Notes: a model not told the origin generated them from the sequence alone. A DNA stretch of 64,000 bases from JAVBLU01 sp031553225 (GCA_031553225.1 JAVBLU010000001.1:156118-220117); one strand, 5' to 3'. Shown: positions 1 through 9,698, numbered from the stretch's first letter. Made by a program: numbers and translations.

Positions 1-2
1 AA

Positions 3-275
3 CAGCTCTTCGAGCCTGAGCTGAACATCCGCTACGGCTGCTGGTATCTGCGCTATCTGCTCAACCGTTACGACAACCGCCTGTCCGTGGCCTTGGCCGC
101 CTACAACGCCGGGGGCACGAACGTGGACAGATGGCTTTCCGACGCGCAGTACTCCGACGACGGCCAAACGCTCAAGTCCATCCCCTTCGATCAGCCGCGG
201 GTGTACGTAGGCCGCGTGCAGAACAACCTGCACGCCTATCGCAGCATCTACCCGAACTACCCAAAGGACCGCTAG
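3..275 (+). CDS. Lytic transglycosylase, C-terminal end (partial)
   Basis: The frame is open from the left edge and ends in TAG. The visible 90 residues contain the LNIRYGCWYLRYLL helix and the ALAAYNAGG motif typical of the SLT/Slt70-type lysozyme-like fold, followed by a YVGRVQNNLHAY helix. Such enzymes cleave the MurNAc-GlcNAc bond of peptidoglycan with formation of 1,6-anhydroMurNAc, outside the membrane. The catalytic glutamate would lie in the missing upstream part. Confidence in the family is high; the exact subfamily cannot be set from the fragment. Confidence 0.9.
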   Translation, partial: QLFEPELNIRYGCWYLRYLLNRYDNRLSVALAAYNAGGTNVDRWLSDAQYSDDGQTLKSIPFDQPRVYVGRVQNNLHAYRSIYPNYPKDR

Positions 276-319
276 CAAGCAGCCGCGTGGCGCAAAAAGA
301 GGGAGGTTGACCGCACAAA

Positions 320-1924
320 GTGCCCACTTCTTCCCTTCGCCGCGCCTTTCTCGCCGTAATGGCCGCGCTGCTCGCGCTTTTGCTGGCCGGGTGCGCCGCC
401 GCGCCGGTCAGTTGGCCCGTGCCTACGCAGGCGGCCGTGGCCGTGAAAACGCCCGACCCTGACGCCGTGCTGCGCCTGCCCGTGCCGCCCGGTGACCCGC
501 CCGACCCGCTGCATACCCGTTCGCGGCAGTGGAACGGCTTGTACCGCCTGATCTATGAGAGCGGGGTACAACTCAGCGAAACAGGCGAGCCCATGCCCGG
601 CCTGTGCGAGAGCTGGGAGTCTTCCCCGGACGGCCTTACCTGGCGCTTTACGCTGCGTAAAAACGCCGTGTTTCACGACGGCACGCCCGTTACGGCCGAC
701 CAGGTGGTCGCATCCCTGCGCGACGCCGCGGACGAGAGCCGGGGCGAGGGCCTGTACAGCGAACCCATGCGGCACGTGGTGCGCTATGAGGTGAACGGCC
801 CATACGCGCTGAGCGTCATCCTGGACGAGCCCGGCATGTATGCGCTGTACGCGCTGTGCTGCCCTGTGCTGCGCGGCACGGACGAGGCGCTGCCCTGCGG
901 CACGGGACCGTACATGCTGGCCCCGGACGCCACGAAAAACCGCTTAACACTTGTGCGCAACCAGGAATACGCCCAACGTCCGCCCGCCATCGCCTCGATC
1001 ATGACCGTGCCCTGCGCGGATGAGGAATCCGCGCTCGCGAACCTGTCACTGGGGCAGGTGAGCGTCGCGCCGGTGTTCTCCGCCCTGTCGGCAAGCGCCG
1101 CGGGGCTAACGCGCGCGTCCTCCTTGCAGATCTCAACGCACCAATACGAATTTCTCGCGCCCAACCTGCGCCAGGGTTTCACGGCCGATCTGGCCGTGCG
1201 GCAGGCCATCGCGCAGGCGGTGGACGTGTCCGAGCTTTTGCGATCGGTATATCAGGGCCGCGCCGTGATGGCCGAAACGCCCGTGCGGCCGGACTCCTAT
1301 CTGTTCGACATCAAGACGCCTACCTTCGCCTTTAACCCGGACGCGGCCCGGAAGACCCTTGAAGACGCCGGATACGTGGACATCGACGGCGACGGCGTCC
1401 GCGAGGCCCCCGCCGGGGCCTACGACGCGCCGGGCGTGCGGCGCCGCCTATCCCTGCGGCTGCTGGCGGACACGGGCGACGAGACCTCGCAGCGGCGCGA
1501 GGTGGCCACCATCATCGTGGACATGCTCAAAGCCGTCGGTATGGACGTGACGCTCGTGACCGCGCCTGTGGGCGACGTGGCCACGTCGCTGCAAAGCGGC
1601 GCATTTGACCTGACGCTCATCAACGTGCAGCTCTCCGAGATACCAAACCTGCAGCCTCTGCTGGGCAGCGGCGGCGAACGCAACGTGATGGGCGCACACG
1701 ATCAGGAGCTGGACGACATCTTAGAGCGCGCCAACCGCTCGTGCACCACGCAGGAGCTGCAAAGCGCCTACCGGCAGCTGCAGCGCCACATCGCCGACCA
1801 GCTGCCCCTCATCGGGCTGTACTTTCATACCGGAGCACTGTACTACCGGCCCCAACTTCAGGGGATCAGTTTCTCGCGCGACACCCAGCTGTACATGGGC
1901 GTCACGGGGTGGTCGATGCAATAG
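320..1924 (+). CDS. ABC transporter substrate-binding lipoprotein (peptide/nickel type)
   Basis: Family 5 extracellular solute-binding protein, 534 aa. A lipoprotein signal peptide ends in the lipobox LLAGC near residue 25, so the protein is expected to be anchored outside the membrane. The body has the family hallmarks: GLCESWESSPDGLTWRFTLR followed by the HDGTPVTADQV region, and a late section on residues predicted to bind peptide. The start is GTG, preceded by a GGGAGG ribosome site at about 300-306. No permease or ATPase gene lies next to it, so it is an orphan binding protein here. Substrate is unknown; oligopeptide is the default guess. Confidence 0.9.
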   Translation: MPTSSLRRAFLAVMAALLALLLAGCAAAPVSWPVPTQAAVAVKTPDPDAVLRLPVPPGDPPDPLHTRSRQWNGLYRLIYESGVQLSETGEPMPGLCESWESSPDGLTWRFTLRKNAVFHDGTPVTADQVVASLRDAADESRGEGLYSEPMRHVVRYEVNGPYALSVILDEPGMYALYALCCPVLRGTDEALPCGTGPYMLAPDATKNRLTLVRNQEYAQRPPAIASIMTVPCADEESALANLSLGQVSVAPVFSALSASAAGLTRASSLQISTHQYEFLAPNLRQGFTADLAVRQAIAQAVDVSELLRSVYQGRAVMAETPVRPDSYLFDIKTPTFAFNPDAARKTLEDAGYVDIDGDGVREAPAGAYDAPGVRRRLSLRLLADTGDETSQRREVATIIVDMLKAVGMDVTLVTAPVGDVATSLQSGAFDLTLINVQLSEIPNLQPLLGSGGERNVMGAHDQELDDILERANRSCTTQELQSAYRQLQRHIADQLPLIGLYFHTGALYYRPQLQGISFSRDTQLYMGVTGWSMQ

Positions 1925-1939
1925 AAGGAGACGAAGGCT

Positions 1940-2989
1940 ATGGCCGAGCCGTTCCGCATGCCCGCCGAGGCCACGCGCAGCTACCGCGAAGCCAACGCGG
2001 CACAGATGCGCGGCTTTATCGCGGAGCTCACGCGCCGCGCGGGCGATACGCGCGCCGCTTTTTTTGCCCCGCGCACGGACAGCCTTGCGCACTTTCAGCA
2101 CGACGCCGACGCCCTGCGGCTGCTGTTTCGGGAGAATATCGGCTATCCCCCGAACATACCGCTGCTGCCGCCTTCCTATCGCGAGCAGCATTTGGGCGAG
2201 GACGACCAGTTGACCGTGTCCCGCTTGAGCGTTTCCGTGGCCGAGGGACTGGACTGCGAATGTCTGCTGATGACGCCGAAAAAGGGCCGTGCGCCCCTCA
2301 TGATCGCCCTGCACGGCGGGGGCGGCTGCCCGGACACAGTGTGCGGCACGGACCAGACCGCCATCTACCACGCGGCGGGCCGGGTGTTGGCGTGCGCCGG
2401 CTACACGGTATGCGCACCGCTCCTGCTGTTTCGCCCCTATGCCGACGGCGCGGATTCCTGCGTGCACCCGGCCGAACGGCGTTACCTGGACGCGCTGTGC
2501 ACCGCGTGTGGCACGCGCGTCAGCAGCATCGAGGCGCTCAAGATCCTCCGCTGCATCGACGCCCTGCAGGCGCACCCCGGGGTTACGCCCGGCCCGTGCG
2601 GCATCGCCGGGCTTTCGTACGGCGGCTACTATGCGCTTTTGTGCGCCGCGCTGGATACCCGCATCGCGGTAACGTACTGCTCGTGCATCTTTGGCGACCA
2701 CCTGCGCTATATGACGCGCGGCGATTACCCCGTGTCGGAATTCGTGTGGTGGCAGAGCGAGAAGAGCTTTGCCATGCCGGAGTACGCCGCGCTCGTCTGC
2801 CCCCGCCGTCTGATCATCGAGGCGGGCCTGGGCGACCAGGGCTTTCCCGTAAACAATGCGCGCGAGCAAGCCGGGCGGGTGCGCCGCTGCTTTGAAGAGC
2901 TTGGCCTGTCCGACCGCTTTCACTACGTCGAGCACCCGGGCGGGCACGAGTTCGGCCTGGGCGAAGCAATGCGGCATCTCCATTTTTAA
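1940..2989 (+). CDS. Alpha/beta hydrolase (acetyl-xylan-esterase/dienelactone-hydrolase-like), copy 1
   Basis: Cytoplasmic esterase-like protein of 349 aa without a signal peptide. It shows an oxyanion-region motif ALHGGGGCP, the nucleophile elbow GLSYGGYY and a late histidine in GGHEFGLG, which together give the Ser-Asp-His arrangement of the alpha/beta hydrolase fold. An AAGGAG site lies just before ATG 1940. It is followed after 17 nt by a clear paralogue (about half of the residues are shared), which suggests a tandem duplication. Substrate is not predictable; an acyl or acetyl ester of a sugar is a reasonable inference. Confidence 0.8.
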   Translation: MAEPFRMPAEATRSYREANAAQMRGFIAELTRRAGDTRAAFFAPRTDSLAHFQHDADALRLLFRENIGYPPNIPLLPPSYREQHLGEDDQLTVSRLSVSVAEGLDCECLLMTPKKGRAPLMIALHGGGGCPDTVCGTDQTAIYHAAGRVLACAGYTVCAPLLLFRPYADGADSCVHPAERRYLDALCTACGTRVSSIEALKILRCIDALQAHPGVTPGPCGIAGLSYGGYYALLCAALDTRIAVTYCSCIFGDHLRYMTRGDYPVSEFVWWQSEKSFAMPEYAALVCPRRLIIEAGLGDQGFPVNNAREQAGRVRRCFEELGLSDRFHYVEHPGGHEFGLGEAMRHLHF

Positions 2990-3006
2990 ACCGGGAGGGG
3001 TTCACC

Positions 3007-4065
3007 ATGGCGCAGCCGTTTACCATGCCCGCCAGCGAAACGAAGAACTTCCGCGAAGCGAACTACCGGCAGATGCGCGACTTTGTGCTCCGGCTTGTTC
3101 AGCGCACGGGCGAAGAGCGACGGGCCTGGTTTCAGCCCGACCGCTCTTCCCTGCCGGCTTTCGAGCGCTCCATCGAGGGGTATCGTGAGGAGTTCATGCG
3201 CTCCATCGGCTATCCCGTCCCTCATTCTCCCGCCGCCGGCCGCACGCAGACGGCCTTCTTGGGCGAGGACGACTGTATGAGCGTACACCGCGCCTTTGTG
3301 CCCGTGTGCGAGGGGCTGGACTGTTATTGCCTGCTGCTTATCCCCAAAACGCCCGGCCCGCATCCGCTGATGATGACCCTGCACGGAGGAGGCGGCTGCC
3401 CGGACATGGTGTGCGACATGGCGCACACCAGCAACTACAACGGCGCCGGGCGGGCGTTCGCCAAAGCCGGCTGGTTTGTATGCGCGCCCATGCTCATGTT
3501 CCGGCCCTTCGTGGACGGCGAGCAAACCTCCATCACGCCGCAGACGCGCGGCTACCTCGACCGGATGTGCCACGCCTCCGGCACGCGGCTCACCTGCATC
3601 GAGATGTTCAAAATCATCCGCTGTATCGACGAGATGCTTGCCCGGCCGGACGTGCAAAACGGCCGCTGCGCCATCGCCGGGCTTTCCTACGGCGGATACT
3701 ACGCGCTGATGTGCGCGGCCGTGGATAAGCGCATCGCCCTCGCCTATGACTCGTGCTGCTTCTCCGACCATATGCAGTATATGCTGGACGGCGACCGCGC
3801 GGATACGGAGTTCGTGTGGCACGACTCCGAGCGGCGGTTCTCCTTCAGCGAAATCGGCGCGCTGGTGTGCCCCCGGCCGCTCATCGTGGAAGCCGGTCAG
3901 GGCGATGCGGTCTTCCCCATCGCCGCCACGCGCAAGATCGTGCCTGGCCTTGCGGCGCTGTACGAGCAGCTGGGCGTGGGCGATCGGTTCCACTACGTGG
4001 AGAACGGCGGCACGCACGAATTCGTGCTGGGCGAGACGATGCGGCATCTTCACTTTCACGACTGA
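3007..4065 (+). CDS. Alpha/beta hydrolase paralogue, copy 2
   Basis: Protein of 352 aa, closely related to the gene just upstream along its full length: both start with (A/E)QPFTMPA-like residues, then share LHGGGGCPD, the nucleophile elbow GLSYGGYYAL and the closing (G)THEFVLGE-MRHLHF segment. A GGGAGGGG ribosome site precedes ATG 3007. The two genes are probably cotranscribed and end at the strong hairpin at 4088-4113. Function is presumably hydrolysis of an ester; the divergence between the copies may reflect different substrates (inference). Confidence 0.8.
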   Translation: MAQPFTMPASETKNFREANYRQMRDFVLRLVQRTGEERRAWFQPDRSSLPAFERSIEGYREEFMRSIGYPVPHSPAAGRTQTAFLGEDDCMSVHRAFVPVCEGLDCYCLLLIPKTPGPHPLMMTLHGGGGCPDMVCDMAHTSNYNGAGRAFAKAGWFVCAPMLMFRPFVDGEQTSITPQTRGYLDRMCHASGTRLTCIEMFKIIRCIDEMLARPDVQNGRCAIAGLSYGGYYALMCAAVDKRIALAYDSCCFSDHMQYMLDGDRADTEFVWHDSERRFSFSEIGALVCPRPLIVEAGQGDAVFPIAATRKIVPGLAALYEQLGVGDRFHYVENGGTHEFVLGETMRHLHFHD

Positions 4066-4087
4066 GCGCGTTGTCAACGCCCATGAC

Positions 4088-4113
4088 AAAGGCCCGGCGC
4101 TTGCCGGGCCTTT
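4088..4113 (+). terminator. Rho-independent terminator
   Basis: Perfect inverted repeat AAAGGCCCGGC / GCCGGGCCTTT with a 4-nt loop, 22 nt after the second hydrolase stop. The A and T ends let it work in both directions, so it may also end the minus-strand BFD gene transcript. Confidence 0.85.
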
Positions 4114-4222
4114 CATGTTTTCCGGATATGCGCTTGCATGCGTCGGGGCGCGCATCAGCGGTGGTTTTGCTGCAGGCCGCTGCAGCCGTGCAAAGCCTCC
4201 GCACAGCCTATGCTTTGTCGCC

Positions 4223-4543
4223 CTATCGTCCCAGGTCTATGACGTTTTGCACGAGCGCTTTGCAGCGGCCGCAGTCCGTGCCTGCGCCGGTAGCCGCGCC
4301 CACCTTCTCCACTGTGTCCGCTCCGGCGTGCACCGCATCCAAAACCGCCTGAAGCGACACACCCTTGCACCCGCACACCGACGCAAGGATCTTCGCGATC
4401 TCCCCCTCGCACCCGCCGCAGATCGTGGCGGCCCCCGTCATCCGCTTGATGTCCTCCAGCGTGCGCGCGCCGGCGATCATCGCCTTGCGAATGGCGATGT
4501 AGTCCACCTGGTTGCAGTTGCAGATCATGCGGTTCCCGGCCAT
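4223..4543 (-). CDS. Tandem BFD-like [2Fe-2S] protein
   Basis: Small protein of about 106 aa made of two BFD-like [2Fe-2S]-binding units. The first has ICNCNQ and then ICGGCEGE; the second has VCGCKG and then DCGRCKALV, so each unit carries the C-x-C ... C-x2-C pattern of the family. Single BFD domains serve as ferredoxins for bacterioferritin or as domains of NirB and copper chaperones. Start chosen at ATG 4543, preceded by GAGGAAGTG; an upstream ATG at 4576 is possible. It stands alone between two terminators. Role as small electron carrier or iron-sulfur scaffold is inference. Confidence 0.8.
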   Translation of the reverse strand: MAGNRMICNCNQVDYIAIRKAMIAGARTLEDIKRMTGAATICGGCEGEIAKILASVCGCKGVSLQAVLDAVHAGADTVEKVGAATGAGTDCGRCKALVQNVIDLGR

Positions 4544-4620
4544 GCGAATCACTTCCTCTGCTTTACTTGACATCATTGTATCCCAAAGCGGCTGCGCTCA
4601 CAAGCCGCGGCCAACAAAAA

Positions 4621-4650
4621 GCCGCCTGAAGGCCCATGCCCTCCGGCGGC
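4621..4650 (-). terminator. Terminator of the glmU-mfd-prsA operon
   Basis: On the minus strand a GCCGCC / GGCGGC stem is followed by a run of T (plus-strand AAAAA at 4616-4620). It lies 20 nt past the stop of the foldase gene and closes the long minus-strand operon. Confidence 0.75.
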
Positions 4651-4670
4651 TTCCTGTACTCCGCCGGCGA

Positions 4671-5909
4671 TTAGGGCAGGCGGTTTAGGTACTTCCTAAC
4701 GGTGGTGTTCTTCAGTTTCTCATCGATGACGGAGGTGTAGAGCTTGTCCTGCGCGTCCGCGAGCGTCTGGGCCTGCAGGGTGTCCTTCACCTCGGCGAAC
4801 GGCACAGTGCGCGCTTCGACGTCCGCCACGTACTTGATGATGTGATAGCCGTAGTCCGAAGCCACGAGCCCGGTGTTCTGGCCCGGCTGCGACAGGGTGA
4901 ACGCACCGTCCAAGAAGGGTTTGGTGAAATCGGAGGCGGCGCAGATGAAATACCCTTCCGTTTTGGCAGGCTCGTCCATCATACCCGGATCGTCGTTGTA
5001 CTCGGCGATCAGCGCGTCGAAATCGCCGCCGGCGTTCACTTTGTCCAGGGCTTCCTGCGCGCGATCCTTGTGCAAAGCCAGAAGCTCGAGCAGCAGCTTG
5101 TCGCCCGATTCCTGGTAGGAAGCGGCCTTGGCCGTGTCGCCGGCCGTCTGGGCCTCCTGCTGGCTGTAGCGCTGCGCGTTGATCTGCTGCATCTCCTCAT
5201 CCGTCAGGGCGATAAGGATGTGCTTCACGCGCCGGTAGCCGGAGGGAACGGATACGATGATGGAGCCGGCATCGCGGTCCTTGCCGTACTGCGCGGGCTT
5301 GGCGGCGTAGGTGGAGGGCTGCTCGGCCAGGATCTTGTCGTAAGCGTCCTGCACATCCTTGTCGGTGACGGCCACGTCACGGGTCACGTCGGCCTTCAGC
5401 TTGTCCATCCACACCTGCTGCAAGCCGTCCTTCACCATGGCCTCAAAAACGCTCTCGTTCTCGGCGATGTACTTATCCAGCTGCTCTTTGGCCTTCTTAT
5501 CCACATCCAGCGAAGGATCGTTTGCCTTGTCCTCGGCCATGGACAGCTTCAGCTCCTGCAGCTTATCCTCCGTCACCTGCTGGCGTGCGGCGTCCTGTTC
5601 GGCCTGAGTGGCCTCGTATAGGCCCTTCTCCTTGGCGAGGGCTTCCTCTACCTTCAGGCGCACATAATCGTCCACGAGCATGCCCTTGAGCTGATCGCGA
5701 GAGGCCTTGCCCGAATCGTCCATGGGGATGCCGTAATACTGGTAGTACATGGTTAAAATGGGCTCAACTTCTCCGCGCGTGAGCTGCTCCGAGCCCACCT
5801 GCGCCACGATCTCCGCCGCTTCCTTCTCCTTGTTGACGGATACAAGCGCGCAACCGGAAAGAAGCGCGAAGCAGACGCACAGCGCGGCCACCCTTAGGAA
5901 CTTTTGCAT
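4671..5909 (-). CDS. prsA: PrsA/SurA-like peptidyl-prolyl isomerase lipoprotein
   Basis: Foldase of 412 aa that helps exported proteins fold outside the membrane. The signal peptide ends in the lipobox LLSGC. After a SurA-N-like helical part comes a PpiC rotamase domain: RRVKHILIAL, a long insert, then GGDFDALIAEYNDDPG and GYHIIKYV. Start set at ATG 5909, which has an AGGCAGGA site and places the signal peptide at the N terminus; a longer in-frame reading to 5993 has no signal character. It is the last gene of the glmU operon, the same place as in other Bacillota, where prsA-like genes follow mfd. Confidence 0.88.
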   Translation of the reverse strand: MQKFLRVAALCVCFALLSGCALVSVNKEKEAAEIVAQVGSEQLTRGEVEPILTMYYQYYGIPMDDSGKASRDQLKGMLVDDYVRLKVEEALAKEKGLYEATQAEQDAARQQVTEDKLQELKLSMAEDKANDPSLDVDKKAKEQLDKYIAENESVFEAMVKDGLQQVWMDKLKADVTRDVAVTDKDVQDAYDKILAEQPSTYAAKPAQYGKDRDAGSIIVSVPSGYRRVKHILIALTDEEMQQINAQRYSQQEAQTAGDTAKAASYQESGDKLLLELLALHKDRAQEALDKVNAGGDFDALIAEYNDDPGMMDEPAKTEGYFICAASDFTKPFLDGAFTLSQPGQNTGLVASDYGYHIIKYVADVEARTVPFAEVKDTLQAQTLADAQDKLYTSVIDEKLKNTTVRKYLNRLP

Positions 5910-6033
5910 CAAGTTTTCATCCTGCCTTTCGATGGAGCGCCGCGTCGTGTGGGCGCACTCGCATATTATAGCGGAAAGCGTTGCATTACGCAAACCCCGG
6001 GCGATGGTTTCACATAAATTTCATCATTACCCT

Positions 6034-9000
6034 TCATTTATGTGCGACAGGCGCGCCCGCGGCTTTGGTGGCCGCCTCGTCCATGTAGCTGATCATGGCC
6101 TCCAGCGCGGCGGCGCCTTGAGCAAGCAGCCGCTCCTGCGAGGCGTCCTTGATGCGCACATACAGCGATGGGGGCGTGGTGGCGGCCAGGGTCACACGGC
6201 CGTTCATGGCCTGAAGCGCCGCCATGAGCGCCACGGGTTCGGGCTGCGCCTTTTCGTGAAAGCGCAGCTGCAGCTGTGCGCCCCGGCAGGACGCCAGATC
6301 GATCTGCAGGCGGTGGCACAGGCATTTCAGGTAGGCGATGCGCACCAGATTGTCCACGGGCAGGGGCATGTCGCCGAAGCGGTCGGTCAGCTCCTCGATG
6401 CAGTCGTCCCGGTCTTCGGCCGAGTCGATGGCGGCGATGCGCTTGTACACGTCCATGCGCAGGATGTCGCCGCGCACGTAGTCCGAGGGAAGAAAAGCGT
6501 CCACTTTGCAGTCGATGGTGGTCTCCACGTCCAGCGCAAAGCCCGCCTCGCCGCGCATCTCGCGCACGGTCTCCTCCATGAGCTTGCAGTACAGGTCGTA
6601 CCCCACGGCCGACAGGTGCCCGTGCTGCTCGCCGCCCAAAATGTTGCCCGCGCCGCGTATCTCCAGATCGCGCATGGCGATTTTGAAGCCCGAGCCGAAC
6701 TCGGTAAACTCACGTATGGCGGTCAGGCGCTTTTCCGCCGTCTCGGAGATCACCCGGTCGGCCCGCACGGTTAGGTAGCAATAGGCCAGGCGGTTGCTGC
6801 GGCCAACCCGCCCGCGCAGCTGGTACAGCTGGGAGAGGCCGAAGTGGTCGGCGTCGTATACGATCATCGTGTTTGCCGCGGCCACGTCCAGGCCGGACTC
6901 GATGATCGTGGAGCACAGAAGTACGTCGAAGCGCCCTTCGAAGAAGTCGAGCATCACATCCTCCAGGGCATGCTCCTTCATCTGCCCGTGCCCCACGGCG
7001 ATGCGTGCCTCGGGCACGGCCCGCCGCAGCTGCTCATGCATGCGGTCGATGCTCTCCACGCGGTTGTACACGAAGTACACCTGCCCTCCGCGCTGGATCT
7101 CGCGCAGGATAGCGTCGCGCACGAGCGAATCGGAGTACTCCAGCACGAAGGTCTGCACCGGGTAGCGCTCGTCTGGCGGGGTTTCCAGAAGCGACATATC
7201 CCGTATGCCCACCATGCTCATATGAAGCGTGCGAGGGATGGGCGTGGCGGAGAGAGTGAGTACGTCCACGCCCGTCTTCAGTTTTTTGAGCTGCTCCTTG
7301 TGCTGCACGCCGAAGCGCTGCTCCTCGTCCACGATCAGCAGGCCCAGGTTTTTCCACCGAACGTCCTGTCCGAGCAGCCGGTGCGTGCCGATGAGTATGT
7401 CGATGTCGCCCGTGCGCAGCTGCTCCAGCGTCTTTTTCTGCTCCTGCGGCGAGCGAAAGCGTGATAGCACGTCGATGCGGGCCGGAAACTCCTCAAAGCG
7501 GCGTTTTAGCGTTTGGTAATGCTGCTGCGCCAGGATGGTGGTGGGCACGAGCAGCGCCACCTGCTTGTGGTCCAGCACGGCCTTGAAGGCGGCGCGCACG
7601 GCCACCTCGGTTTTTCCATAGCCCACGTCCCCGCACAGCAGGCGGTCCATGGCGGCGTTCTTCTCCATGTCGCGCTTGATGTCGCGTATAGCGTGCAGCT
7701 GGTCGGGCGTCTCCTCGTAGGGAAAGTGCTCCTCGAACTCGCGCTGCCAGGGCGTGTCCTGCGAGAAAGCGAACCCACCCGCTGCCTGGCGCTCGGCGTA
7801 CAGGCGCACCAGGTCGTCGGTCATATCGCGGATGGACTTCTTGGCGCGCGCTTTGGCCCGCTGCCATTCTGTGCCGCCCAGTCTGTTCAGCTTGGGGGTC
7901 ATGTCCTCCCCGCCGCCGATATACTTCTGCACGCGGTCCATCTGGTCGGTGGGCACATACAGCTTGTCGTCGCCCTGATAGCGGATGTGCAGATAGTCGC
8001 GGAAGGTACCGTCCACCTCGATCTTCACGGTGCCCATGTAGACGCCCACGCCGTGGCTTTCGTGCACCACCGCGTCGCCTACATGCAAATCGGTAAACGC
8101 CTGTATCTTCTGCCCGGGCGAACGGCGCTGCGGCCGAAGGCGCGTGCGGGCCGTGCCGTACACCTCCGTCTCGCCGAACACTGCCAGCTTGGCAGAGGGC
8201 AAAACGTACCCGTGCGTGAGCGCTGCGCTGAGCACCACAGCCTCGCCCGGCATGGGCGGCCGGTCGGCCAGGGCGCAGGTCAGGCGGTGCTCGCTCAGCG
8301 CCTCGGCCAGGCGCTGGGCGCGGGCGACGCCGCCCGCCAAAAGGGCCACGCCGTAACCGCGCGCCAGCAGGTCGCGCGCGTCCGCGGCGAGCACCTCCAC
8401 CTTGCCGTGGCACTGCGGGGCGCTGCGGGCGTCCAGGTTCACAAGCTCTTTGGGCGAAAAGCCCTTGGGCTGCGTGGTAAGGGCCTGCAGCGCGCAGAAG
8501 GGCGCGCGGAGCAACTCGTGCAGCAGCGCCTCGTAATCGCGCAGCACGCGGCCCTGTCCCGGCAGCGCATCCCCGCGCTCCAGGGCGGAGCGAAAAGTCT
8601 CGGCAAATTCCAGCAGTACGTTCGCCACGCGCTCGGCGGCGCGTGCAGGCTCCTCCAGCATCACCGTCGCGCCGGGCAGATAGGAGAGCGGCGTGGCCAG
8701 CTTGTCATAAAAATATGGGAGGTACTGCTCCACCGCCTCGAAGCGCAGGCCCTGCTGCAGCAGCGCCAGATGCTCGTGCGCGGCGTTTTGCGTCTTGCGC
8801 CCGGCCGCGGGCGTGCGCTCGACTTCCTCGCCCGTGGGCATGCTCCATAGGTCGGGTAAAACGTCCTCTCCGCTTATGGGCATGCCGCGCGGAGCGGCCA
8901 CGGGCGCAAGGCCGGTCAGCTCCCTTTGAAGCAGGGCCGCGGCGCGCTCCATATTGTCCCGGGTGAGCACGGCCGCGGTGGCGGGCGGCACGCTCGCCTC

Positions 9001-9645
9001 CTTCAAGTTTTCGATGGAGCGCTGTGTGGATGGATCGAATGTGCGCAGGGAGTCCACTTCATCGTCGAAGAACTCGATGCGCACCGGCAGCGTCGCACCG
9101 ATCGGGTACACGTCTACCAGACCTCCGCGCGCGGCCATCTGCCCGCGCGCCTCCACCAGATCCATACGCTCATAGCCCGCGGCCGACAGGTCGGCAAGCA
9201 GCGCCGCCGGGTCGTAGCGCTGTCCGCGGCGCAGGGTTATTTCGCCGCGCTCAAACGCCTCGGGCGGCTGCACGCCCGGCATCAGGGCGTCGATGGGCGC
9301 GACGAGCACCCGCAGCGCACCCGCGCGTGCGCGGTGCAGCGCCTCAATGCGCCGCATGATCGCCTCGCGGCTTTGCGCGCCGTAACGGAAAAATGTTACC
9401 TCGTAAGGCGGAAAATAGGCCACGGCTTCCGCGCCCAACAGCTGCGTCAAATCCTCATGCAGGCGCACGCCGGCCATGTCGGTGCTCGCCACGAGAAGCA
9501 CCGGATTCTCCCGGCTGAGCGCCGCCGCCAGAGCGGGCTTTAAGCCTTCGCTTACGCCGGTCAGCACAACAGGCGACCGGTGGCCCTTCAGGGCACCCGC
9601 CGCTTGTGCAACCGCCGGCGAACGCAGTACTGCGTCGTCGTACAA
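6034..9645 (-). CDS. mfd: Transcription-repair coupling factor
   Basis: Mfd, 1203 aa, usual family length. It releases RNA polymerase stalled at DNA lesions and recruits UvrA. Order of parts: UvrB-like N-terminal module, a central RNA-polymerase-interaction domain (DLHVGDAVVHESHGVGVYMG), a RecG-like helicase core with Walker A GDVGYGKTEVA, DEEQRFG box and the QLRGRVGRS motif, and a C-terminal TRCF domain. It follows pth by 53 nt and precedes prsA in a minus-strand operon. All key motifs are intact. Confidence 0.98.
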   Translation of the reverse strand: MYDDAVLRSPAVAQAAGALKGHRSPVVLTGVSEGLKPALAAALSRENPVLLVASTDMAGVRLHEDLTQLLGAEAVAYFPPYEVTFFRYGAQSREAIMRRIEALHRARAGALRVLVAPIDALMPGVQPPEAFERGEITLRRGQRYDPAALLADLSAAGYERMDLVEARGQMAARGGLVDVYPIGATLPVRIEFFDDEVDSLRTFDPSTQRSIENLKEASVPPATAAVLTRDNMERAAALLQRELTGLAPVAAPRGMPISGEDVLPDLWSMPTGEEVERTPAAGRKTQNAAHEHLALLQQGLRFEAVEQYLPYFYDKLATPLSYLPGATVMLEEPARAAERVANVLLEFAETFRSALERGDALPGQGRVLRDYEALLHELLRAPFCALQALTTQPKGFSPKELVNLDARSAPQCHGKVEVLAADARDLLARGYGVALLAGGVARAQRLAEALSEHRLTCALADRPPMPGEAVVLSAALTHGYVLPSAKLAVFGETEVYGTARTRLRPQRRSPGQKIQAFTDLHVGDAVVHESHGVGVYMGTVKIEVDGTFRDYLHIRYQGDDKLYVPTDQMDRVQKYIGGGEDMTPKLNRLGGTEWQRAKARAKKSIRDMTDDLVRLYAERQAAGGFAFSQDTPWQREFEEHFPYEETPDQLHAIRDIKRDMEKNAAMDRLLCGDVGYGKTEVAVRAAFKAVLDHKQVALLVPTTILAQQHYQTLKRRFEEFPARIDVLSRFRSPQEQKKTLEQLRTGDIDILIGTHRLLGQDVRWKNLGLLIVDEEQRFGVQHKEQLKKLKTGVDVLTLSATPIPRTLHMSMVGIRDMSLLETPPDERYPVQTFVLEYSDSLVRDAILREIQRGGQVYFVYNRVESIDRMHEQLRRAVPEARIAVGHGQMKEHALEDVMLDFFEGRFDVLLCSTIIESGLDVAAANTMIVYDADHFGLSQLYQLRGRVGRSNRLAYCYLTVRADRVISETAEKRLTAIREFTEFGSGFKIAMRDLEIRGAGNILGGEQHGHLSAVGYDLYCKLMEETVREMRGEAGFALDVETTIDCKVDAFLPSDYVRGDILRMDVYKRIAAIDSAEDRDDCIEELTDRFGDMPLPVDNLVRIAYLKCLCHRLQIDLASCRGAQLQLRFHEKAQPEPVALMAALQAMNGRVTLAATTPPSLYVRIKDASQERLLAQGAAALEAMISYMDEAATKAAGAPVAHK

Positions 9646-9698
9646 ACACTCGTCCTCCGTTCCAAAATGAGAAAGCCGTGCGCGGACCGCTTAGGATG

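Noticed and set aside
6038..9543. Long open frames opposite mfd and other genes
   Set aside because: In GC-rich DNA antisense frames stay open. They lack family motifs and ribosome sites and are rich in Arg, Ala, Gly and His, as expected for shadows.
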